Source: Polynucleobacter necessarius (GTDB taxonomy: Bacteria > Pseudomonadota > Gammaproteobacteria > Burkholderiales > Burkholderiaceae). Taken from it: a stretch of DNA of 64,000 nucleotides. Where the stretch lies: positions 299,019 through 363,018 of the forward strand of contig NZ_LT615227.1 of the NCBI RefSeq assembly GCF_900096755.1, written 5' to 3'. This document shows, piece by piece, positions 57,799 through 64,000 of this stretch. Every line of letters begins with the position of its first letter. Within the stretch, counting starts at the first letter, position 1. The position numbers and the translations under genes are program-made. The notes beneath the pieces are model-generated. The model was not told the DNA's origin. It saw only the letters and a list, made by a program, of their open reading frames with translations, and ran no database searches.

Positions 57799-58920
57799 CT
57801 AGCTAAAGAAACTCTTTACGCCGTCAAACCAACCCTTTTGTTGAGGGCTGTGCTTATCACCGCCAGACTTTAAGCTGTCATCAAACTTCTGCAGCAATTG
57901 TTTTTGCTCGTCAGTGAGTTTGATGGGCGTCTCAACCAACACATGCACAAAGAGGTCGCCCACCAAAGTAGAGCGCAGTCCTTTGATGCCTTTATTGCGT
58001 AAGCGGAAAGTCTTGCCAGTTTGCGTCCCTTCTGGAATTGGGAGCTCAACACGCCCAGACAGTGTAGGTACCTCGATTTCGCCGCCAATGGTTGCCGTTG
58101 CAAACGAGATTGGCATTTGCACATGCAGATCGCTACCATCACGCTCAAATACTTTATGCGGCTTAACACGCACCTCTACATAAAGATCGCCAGATGGTCC
58201 GCCATTAATTCCGGGCTCCCCATTGCCAACAGAGCGAACGCGCATGCCGTCATCAATACCCGCTGGGATTTTGATTTCCAGTGTTTTTTGTTCTTTGTGC
58301 TTTCCGCTACCATGGCAAGTTTTGCAAGGCTTCGGAATGTACTCGCCCGTACCGCGACACTTAGGACAAGTTTGCTGCATAGAGAAGAAGCCCTGCTGTA
58401 CGCGAACCTGACCATGACCATTACAAGTAGTACATGTTTCAGCCTTGGATCCAGGTTCAGCACCCGTGCCATGACAGGGCTTGCAATTACTCCAGCTAGG
58501 GACACGAATTTGTGTTGTGTAACCTTCGGCAGCCTGCTCAAGGGTAATGTCCATGTTGTAGCGAAGATCAGCGCCCTTGTAGACTTGTGGGCCAGACTGG
58601 CGACCGCCACCTTGCCCAAAAATATCACCGAAGATGTCACCAAAGGCATCGGCAAAGCCGCCGCCGCCAAATCCACCACCCATTGAGGGATCAACGCCAG
58701 CATGACCATACTGATCATAAGCAGCGCGCTTGTTTGGATCGGTTAAGGTTTCGTAAGCTTCTTTAGCCTCTTTAAATTGAGCTTCGGCTATTTTGCTATC
58801 GGGGTTGCGATCAGGGTGATGCTTCATTGCCATTTTGCGATAAGCCTTTTTGAGCTCTTCATCACTGGCGCCTTTTGCTACACCAAGCACCTCATAAAAA
58901 TCGCGTTTACTTTTAGGCAC
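57799..58920 (-). CDS. dnaJ: chaperone protein DnaJ
   Basis: A 373-residue Hsp40. The J domain has HPD at 35-37, followed by a Gly/Phe linker ([18 protein letters not shown]). Four CXXCXGXG zinc repeats follow ([32 protein letters not shown]) and then the substrate-binding C-terminal domains. It stimulates DnaK ATPase. It follows dnaK on the same strand with a 100-bp gap, so it is likely transcribed from the dnaK heat-shock promoter. Confidence 0.97.
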   Translation of the reverse strand: MPKSKRDFYEVLGVAKGASDEELKKAYRKMAMKHHPDRNPDSKIAEAQFKEAKEAYETLTDPNKRAAYDQYGHAGVDPSMGGGFGGGGFADAFGDIFGDIFGQGGGRQSGPQVYKGADLRYNMDITLEQAAEGYTTQIRVPSWSNCKPCHGTGAEPGSKAETCTTCNGHGQVRVQQGFFSMQQTCPKCRGTGEYIPKPCKTCHGSGKHKEQKTLEIKIPAGIDDGMRVRSVGNGEPGINGGPSGDLYVEVRVKPHKVFERDGSDLHVQMPISFATATIGGEIEVPTLSGRVELPIPEGTQTGKTFRLRNKGIKGLRSTLVGDLFVHVLVETPIKLTDEQKQLLQKFDDSLKSGGDKHSPQQKGWFDGVKSFFS

Positions 58921-59020
58921 GGCCTATTCCTCTCAACAACCTGAATGACACAAGTCGGCACGAGGCCGACTTGTTATTTAAGTACATCAAAACTACGTTA
59001 ATGAATGTCTGATTTAAGAA

Positions 59021-60937
59021 TTACTTCTTGTCATCAACCTCTTTGAAGTCAGCGTCAACAACATCAGCATCAGGTGTAGCACCGCCAGGAGGAGCAGCAC
59101 CACCGGCTTTAGCTTGCTCAGCAGCCATGACTTTTTCGCCCAGCTTCTGACTTGCTTTACCTAAAGCTTCTGTTTTTGCTTCAATCGCTTCCTTATCGCT
59201 ACCTTTGATAGCCTCATCCAAATCCTTTAGAGCAGCTTCAATCGCTTCTTTTTCGGAAGCTTCTAAGCTAGCACCATGCTCTTCCAAGGCTTTCTTGGTT
59301 GAGTGAGCCAAGGCATCTGCAGTATTGCGCGCAGTTACCAACTCAAGCGCTTTTTTGTCTTCGGCAGCATTAGCTTCAGCATCCTTCACCATGCGTTGAA
59401 TTTCTTCTTCAGTTAAACCTGAGTTTGCCTTGATGGTGATCTTGTTCTCTTTGCCAGTAGTTTTATCTTTTGCGGTGACATGCAAAATACCGTTGGCATC
59501 AATATCAAAAGTCACTTCAATTTGTGGCATGCCACGTTGTGCTGGAGCAATACCTTCAAGATTAAATTCACCAAGCAACTTGTTAGCAGCAGCCATCTCA
59601 CGCTCACCTTGGAAGCACTTAATGGTTACGGCAGGCTGATTATCTTCTGCAGTGGAATAAACCTGTGAATGCTTGGTAGGAATTGTTGTGTTCTTAGGAA
59701 TCATCTTGGTCATGACGCCGCCAAGAGTCTCGATACCCAATGACAATGGGGTAACGTCCAAGAGCAATACGTCCTTACGATCGCCAGACAATACTGAACC
59801 CTGAATTGCAGCACCAACAGCAACTGCTTCGTCTGGGTTAACGTCTTTGCGCGGCTCTTTACCAAAGATTTCTTTTACTTTATCTTGAACCGCAGGCATA
59901 CGTGTTTGACCACCAACCAAAATCACGTCGTCGATATCAGCTACGTTTACGCCAGCATCTTTGATCGCAGTTAAGCAAGGACCAGCGGTACGCTTGATTA
60001 ATTCCTCAACCAAAGACTCTAACTTGGCACGGGTCAACTTCAAGTTCAAATGCTTAGGACCGCTAGCATCAGCTGTCACGTAAGGCAGGTTGATTTCTGT
60101 TTGTTGAGCGGATGACAATTCAATCTTGGCTTTTTCAGCAGCGTCTTTCAAGCGTTGCAAAGCCAATACGTCTTTACTCAAATCAACGCCTTGCTCTTTC
60201 TTGAACTCAGCAATGATCCAGTCAATGATGCGTTGGTCAAAGTCTTCACCACCCAAGAAGGTATCGCCGTTGGTGGAGAGCACTTCAAACTGCTTCTCAC
60301 CGTCAACGTTAGCAATTTCAATAATAGACACGTCGAATGTACCGCCGCCCAAGTCATACACAGCGATCTTGCGATCCACTTTGTCTTGCTTGTCTAAGCC
60401 AAACGCCAATGCAGCAGCAGTAGGCTCGTTGATGATGCGCTTAACATCTAAACCAGCAATACGGCCAGCATCTTTAGTTGCTTGGCGCTGGCTATCGTTA
60501 AAGTAAGCAGGAACAGTAATCACTGCTTCTGTCACTTCTTCACCGAGATAATCTTCGGCAGTTTTTTTCATCTTGCGCAAGATCTCAGCTGAAACTTGCT
60601 GTGGTGCCATTTTTTTATCACGCGCTGATACCCAAGCGTCGCCATTGTCAGCTTGAACAATTTCGTACGGCATGAGGCTAATATCTTTTTGCGCTTCAGG
60701 ATCTGTAAATTTACGGCCCATCAAGCGCTTTACTGCGTAGATGGTGTTTTTAGGATTCGTCACTGATTGACGTTTTGCTGGCGCACCAACCAATACTTCG
60801 CCATCTTCAACGTAAGCGATGATAGATGGAGTTGTGCGACCGCCTTCGGCGTTCTCGACAACTTTAGGTGCATTGTTTTCTACGACTGAAACGCATGAAT
60901 TCGTGGTTCCTAAGTCGATTCCGATAATCTTTCCCAT
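59021..60937 (-). CDS. dnaK: chaperone protein DnaK
   Basis: A 638-residue Hsp70. It begins [20 protein letters not shown]; phosphate-binding [16 protein letters not shown], the linker [13 protein letters not shown], and the substrate domain are present. The C-terminus has the Gly-rich stretch and a near-EEVD ending (FKEVDDKK). The reading frame is intact. A clear sigma32 promoter lies 57 bp upstream. It works with DnaJ (downstream) and GrpE (upstream). Confidence 0.98.
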   Translation of the reverse strand: MGKIIGIDLGTTNSCVSVVENNAPKVVENAEGGRTTPSIIAYVEDGEVLVGAPAKRQSVTNPKNTIYAVKRLMGRKFTDPEAQKDISLMPYEIVQADNGDAWVSARDKKMAPQQVSAEILRKMKKTAEDYLGEEVTEAVITVPAYFNDSQRQATKDAGRIAGLDVKRIINEPTAAALAFGLDKQDKVDRKIAVYDLGGGTFDVSIIEIANVDGEKQFEVLSTNGDTFLGGEDFDQRIIDWIIAEFKKEQGVDLSKDVLALQRLKDAAEKAKIELSSAQQTEINLPYVTADASGPKHLNLKLTRAKLESLVEELIKRTAGPCLTAIKDAGVNVADIDDVILVGGQTRMPAVQDKVKEIFGKEPRKDVNPDEAVAVGAAIQGSVLSGDRKDVLLLDVTPLSLGIETLGGVMTKMIPKNTTIPTKHSQVYSTAEDNQPAVTIKCFQGEREMAAANKLLGEFNLEGIAPAQRGMPQIEVTFDIDANGILHVTAKDKTTGKENKITIKANSGLTEEEIQRMVKDAEANAAEDKKALELVTARNTADALAHSTKKALEEHGASLEASEKEAIEAALKDLDEAIKGSDKEAIEAKTEALGKASQKLGEKVMAAEQAKAGGAAPPGGATPDADVVDADFKEVDDKK

Positions 60938-60993
60938 AATTGCCCCAAAAAATTAAGTTGTTTGTTGTACTAATGAATATTTCGATACCCAGT

Positions 60994-61021
60994 AAATGGG
61001 GTCTAAAAAGGGGATTTCAAG
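60994..61021 (-). promoter_or_regulatory. sigma32 heat-shock promoter of dnaK
   Basis: On the minus strand CTTGAAA (61015-61021), a 13-bp spacer and CCCCATTT (60994-61001) match the heat-shock sigma32 consensus (CTTGAAA / CCCCATnT) almost exactly. It lies between the grpE terminator and dnaK, so dnaK-dnaJ has its own heat-shock start. Confidence 0.85.
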
Positions 61022-61033
61022 GGGATAAACAGC

Positions 61034-61059
61034 AAAAAAGGCAGAAATCTGCCTTTTTT
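61034..61059. terminator. terminator between grpE and dnaK
   Basis: A 12-bp perfect stem (61034-61045 with 61048-61059) with an AA loop; A/T arms give T runs in both directions. It lies 24 bp after the grpE stop. Confidence 0.85.
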
Positions 61060-61083
61060 ATGCTTTTTTGGTGGTTTTTGCGC

Positions 61084-61635
61084 TTATTTTGGGGCGCTGA
61101 CCGTCACCAAAGCCGGTCTAAGGACCCTATCAGCCACGGTATAGCCACGCTGCAGGACTGAAACCACCGTATTAGCCTCTTGCTCAGATGGGACTGACGC
61201 AATGGCTTGATGATGGTGAGGGTCAAATTTATCTCCAACCGCAGGATTAATTTCGGTCATGCGACCTTTTTCAAAGGCGGACAGCAGCTGCTTCAAGGTG
61301 ATCTCTAAACCCTCTTTGAAGGCCTTAGCATCACCAGCATCAGTGCTCAAAGCTGCATAGAGGCTATCCGTCACTGGCACTAAATGCTCAGCAAAGCTTT
61401 CAATTGCAAACTTGTGCGCCTTGGCAATGTCCTCAACCGCACGACGGCGAATATTTTCACCCTCTGCTTTGGCGCGCAAGAAGTTATCTTGCAACTCGCC
61501 AATCTTTTGATTCAGTTCCGCAATTTCTTGCTCTGGAGTCTTGACAGCAGATTCAGCAGATGCAGCCTCATTTGCTTGAGGCTCAGCAGCTGGATTTTCT
61601 TGCTCTGGAGTTGGATTTTGATTTTCTTGTGTCAT
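61084..61635 (-). CDS. grpE: nucleotide exchange factor GrpE
   Basis: A 183-residue DnaK exchange factor. A Gln/Glu-rich unstructured N-terminus precedes a long helix ([21 protein letters not shown]), then [21 protein letters not shown] and the C-terminal beta domain ([36 protein letters not shown]). TAAAAT lies 7 bp before the ATG without a Shine-Dalgarno, another leaderless candidate. I see no sigma32 or CIRCE element directly upstream. Confidence 0.95.
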   Translation of the reverse strand: MTQENQNPTPEQENPAAEPQANEAASAESAVKTPEQEIAELNQKIGELQDNFLRAKAEGENIRRRAVEDIAKAHKFAIESFAEHLVPVTDSLYAALSTDAGDAKAFKEGLEITLKQLLSAFEKGRMTEINPAVGDKFDPHHHQAIASVPSEQEANTVVSVLQRGYTVADRVLRPALVTVSAPK

Positions 61636-61702
61636 GGACGCTATTTTACTTTTCTATAAAGATTGGCTATTACTTTTCAATATGGGGTTGATTATTTCAA
61701 TT

Positions 61703-62797
61703 TCAAGTCTTTGTTTTTTCAGCCAACTCCGCTCTTTCATTGCGCTTAGCTAGCTCAGCCTCAAACTCCACGCCTAATGTCCAGCCCTGCAAATGATGAT
61801 GAGCAATATCGCCCAGAGCCCCAATCCACTTGGGGTTGCTGTTCAAGCATGGGATATAACGATAGTTTTTTCCGCCATGCTCCAAGAAGATTTCGCGAGC
61901 CTCCATGGCGATTTCTTCCAGCGTTTCTAAGCAGTCAGCTGGAAATCCCGGGCAAAAAATATCGATGCGTTGACAACCCTCTTTTGCCAGCTTTTCAATG
62001 GTTGGTGCCGTATACGGCTTTAACCATTCAGCCTTACCAAAGCGTGATTGGAAAGTCACAATGTATTGGCCTGGCTCCAAACCTAAGGATTCACCAAGTA
62101 AGCGACCTGTTTTTAAACACTCACAATGGTAGGGGTCACCCTTCATCAAATTACGCTTTGGTAATCCGTGAAACGACATGACTAAGCGGTCACCCCTGGA
62201 AAAATCAGGGCGTCCATCTTTATCCCAACTACTTAAAACTTGATCACGCAATGCGGAAATATAAGCTGGGTTGTCGTGATAGTGCTTCACAAGACGCAAC
62301 TCAGGCTGATCGCGCCAAGTACTCAAGACACGAAAGACTTCATCAAAGCTAGATGCCGTAGTGGTGGCCGAGTATTGTGGATACAAAGGCAATAGCAATA
62401 AACGCTCCATGCCCTGCGCCTTCAGCCCCTCTAAGACAGATTGCGTTGATGGCTCACCATAACGCATCGCCAAATCTACCAAAACAATATGGCCTTCATT
62501 AGCAAATTTTTCACCAAGCTCTTTTGCTTGTAAACGTGAGTAATGCATCAAAGGTGAGCCCAACTTAGGCAACCAAATTGACGCATATTTCTTTGCAGAG
62601 GCACCGCTACGAATTGGCAAAATAATGCCATTCAAAATGCACCACCAAATAATGCGCGGAATCTCTACGACACGAGGATCAGAAAGAAATTCTTTTAGAT
62701 AGGCACGCACCGCTTTTGCTGTAGGCGCAGATGGCGTGCCTAGGTTCAATAACAAAACCGCAGTTCTAGATGCGCGTAGATGCGGATTCTGTTTCAA
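61703..62797 (-). CDS. hemH: ferrochelatase
   Basis: A 364-residue enzyme inserting Fe2+ into protoporphyrin IX, the last step of haem synthesis. [36 protein letters not shown], the active-site His in [11 protein letters not shown], and [17 protein letters not shown] are present. The start is TTG (62797); no ATG is nearer. hemH between grpE and hrcA is the common betaproteobacterial order. Confidence 0.95.
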   Translation of the reverse strand: MKQNPHLRASRTAVLLLNLGTPSAPTAKAVRAYLKEFLSDPRVVEIPRIIWWCILNGIILPIRSGASAKKYASIWLPKLGSPLMHYSRLQAKELGEKFANEGHIVLVDLAMRYGEPSTQSVLEGLKAQGMERLLLLPLYPQYSATTTASSFDEVFRVLSTWRDQPELRLVKHYHDNPAYISALRDQVLSSWDKDGRPDFSRGDRLVMSFHGLPKRNLMKGDPYHCECLKTGRLLGESLGLEPGQYIVTFQSRFGKAEWLKPYTAPTIEKLAKEGCQRIDIFCPGFPADCLETLEEIAMEAREIFLEHGGKNYRYIPCLNSNPKWIGALGDIAHHHLQGWTLGVEFEAELAKRNERAELAEKTKT

Positions 62798-62820
62798 AGT
62801 GTTTATCTCGGTTGAATGGG

Positions 62821-63846
62821 TTATTTAAGTTTTGAGTAGGAACCCAGCGCTCCGGACAATAGTTTAGAGGTGATATCCACAGTAGGGATCACCCTGTCGT
62901 AAGCCATGCGGGTTGGCCCAATAACGCCGAGCGTTCCCACTATCTGCCCATCAACGCTATATGGGGCGCTGATCACAGCCAGATCTTCATAGGGCAGCAG
63001 ATCGCTTTCGCCGCCAATAAATATTTGAATGCCGTCAGCATGGCTAGATACATCAAGTAGCTGCATGAGTACTGATTTTTGCTCCAACATATCAAACATC
63101 TTGCGCAACTTGTCTAGGTTAGAGCTTAAATCGCCAACATTCAGTAAGCGACGTTCGCCAGAGAGAACCATATCGCCGCCGCTCATGTCGTAGTCAGCAA
63201 CACCGCTTTGTAAAGCCAAAGCCATCAACCCAGAAATATCAGCGCGCAAATTATCTAAATCGGATTTCAAATGCAAGCGGACCTGATCAAAACTTTTTCC
63301 AGCAAATTGGGTATTAATAAAGTTACCAGCCTCAATGAGTTGACTCGGCGTGTAATCTTGGGTCGTAGGCAAAATGCGGTTCTGCACGTCGCCCTCTGGG
63401 GTGACCATAATCAATAGGATCTTGCCTTCACCTAAGCGTAAGAACTCAATATGTTTAAACACTTGAGCACGCTTGGGCGTCATCACTACCCCTGCAAAAT
63501 GCGTCAAATTCGACAAAATCTGAGCGGCCGATGTAAGCACCCGCTGCGGGGAGTCCGGCAAAAGCCCCCTTTCAACCTCTCTAGCAGCGATTTCTTCTAG
63601 GGGGCGCACCGTCACCATCGTATCCACAAATAAACGATAGCCTCGAGGCGTTGGAATGCGGCCGGCGGAGGTATGGGGGCTGGTCACTAAGCCCATCTCC
63701 TCTAAATCGGCCATGACATTGCGGATAGTGGCCGCAGAGAGGTCTAATCCCGAGAATCTCGAGAGCGTACGGGAGCCAATAGGTTGACCCTCCTCGATAT
63801 AGCGCTCGATGAGGGTTTTTAGTAAGGCGCGGGAACGTTTATCCAT
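62821..63846 (-). CDS. hrcA: heat-inducible transcription repressor HrcA
   Basis: A 341-residue repressor that binds CIRCE operators. It has an N-terminal winged helix ([61 protein letters not shown]) and a C-terminal GAF-like domain ending with [20 protein letters not shown]. It probably controls groE; I see no CIRCE in this window. TAAAAT is 10 bp before the ATG. It is divergent from nadK, 37 bp apart. Confidence 0.96.
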   Translation of the reverse strand: MDKRSRALLKTLIERYIEEGQPIGSRTLSRFSGLDLSAATIRNVMADLEEMGLVTSPHTSAGRIPTPRGYRLFVDTMVTVRPLEEIAAREVERGLLPDSPQRVLTSAAQILSNLTHFAGVVMTPKRAQVFKHIEFLRLGEGKILLIMVTPEGDVQNRILPTTQDYTPSQLIEAGNFINTQFAGKSFDQVRLHLKSDLDNLRADISGLMALALQSGVADYDMSGGDMVLSGERRLLNVGDLSSNLDKLRKMFDMLEQKSVLMQLLDVSSHADGIQIFIGGESDLLPYEDLAVISAPYSVDGQIVGTLGVIGPTRMAYDRVIPTVDITSKLLSGALGSYSKLK

Positions 63847-63883
63847 GGTGGAAGGGATTTTATGCCTATGGTCTAATCGTCAT

Positions 63884-64000
63884 ATGTTAAGCCCATCCCC
63901 AAATTCCTCCAAGAAGGCCTTTAGCCGGGTGGCGCTCGTCGGCAAATTTCAGGCTGACGGCATCGAAGAGCACCTCAAAGACCTGGCTAAATTGCTCTCT
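63884..64000 (+). CDS. nadK: NAD kinase, 5' end (cut by window edge)
   Basis: The first 39 codons only: an 11-residue polar leader then SRVALVGKFQADGIEEHLKD, which matches the beta1-alpha1 opening of NAD kinases. Position divergent from hrcA is standard for nadK in betaproteobacteria. TCTAAT lies 6 bp before the ATG with no Shine-Dalgarno, the same arrangement as several genes in this window. Catalytic motifs are beyond the edge. Confidence 0.8.
   Translation, partial: MLSPSPNSSKKAFSRVALVGKFQADGIEEHLKDLAKLLS

Noticed and set aside
58021..58686. Long plus-strand ORF opposite dnaJ
   Set aside because: It is a shadow of the dnaJ coding frame with no ribosome-binding site or recognisable domain.
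57799..63846. CIRCE operator in the heat-shock block
   Set aside because: I looked for the TTAGCACTC/GAGTGCTAA repeat upstream of grpE, dnaK and hrcA and did not see it.
1..64000. Defence island, prophage, CRISPR or transposon
   Set aside because: No repeats with spacers, integrase, transposase, phage structural or toxin-antitoxin genes were recognised; gene content is core metabolism.

Overview
The window looks like a chromosome segment of a betaproteobacterium of the Burkholderiaceae, most like Polynucleobacter. I base this on protein similarity I recognise by eye and on gene order: purM/AI-2E permease/hda/HAD/pcnB/folK/panB, dnaJ/dnaK/grpE/hemH/hrcA/nadK and argG/argF/DUF3579/rpsT/murJ. 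Most of it is dense housekeeping sequence. There is no gene-free stretch above 300 bp (the longest is 287 bp, 42543-42829), and I saw no tRNA, rRNA, IS element, prophage or CRISPR array.

Seven loci are clearly broken: uvrD (6129-8470), livG, livM and livK (23187-27249), radC (28701-29404), a DUF3579 gene (46394-46722) and an AI-2E permease gene (52502-53493). Several carry multiple independent lesions, so sequencing error alone is a poor explanation. This mix of intact core genes and fresh pseudogenes fits a recently host-restricted lineage such as the Polynucleobacter necessarius ciliate symbionts. That identification is inference.

Layout: 1-6115 holds a membrane-protein start, a Tat-exported dienelactone-hydrolase-like protein, polA, a small secreted protein, thrB and a membrane protein. 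6129-8470 is dead uvrD. 8495-19231 holds valS, galU, a TusA-like gene, alaS, tctBA and glnS. 19212-29404 holds a reductase, a 2Fe-2S flavoreductase, argD, the decayed branched-chain amino acid ABC operon, ispH, an FKBP and dead radC. 29551-43957 holds rpmB-rpmG, a desaturase, an RNA methyltransferase, purN, ribF-ileS-lspA-coaBC-dut, clpS-clpA, a cold-shock gene, DUF192 and ppnP. 44016-57772 holds argG, argF, rpsT, murJ, SirB1, DedA, miaA, purM, a dead permease, hda, an HAD phosphatase, pcnB, folK and panB. 57799-64000 is the heat-shock block and the start of nadK.

I did not find a convincing undescribed multi-gene system. The signals most worth a second look are: (1) pseudogene lesions dominated by +2 and +4 tandem duplications; (2) about nine genes, including three aminoacyl-tRNA synthetases and miaA, with a -10-like hexamer 5-9 bp before the start codon and no Shine-Dalgarno, suggesting leaderless mRNAs; (3) a perfectly palindromic -10 shared by the divergent uvrD pseudogene and valS.
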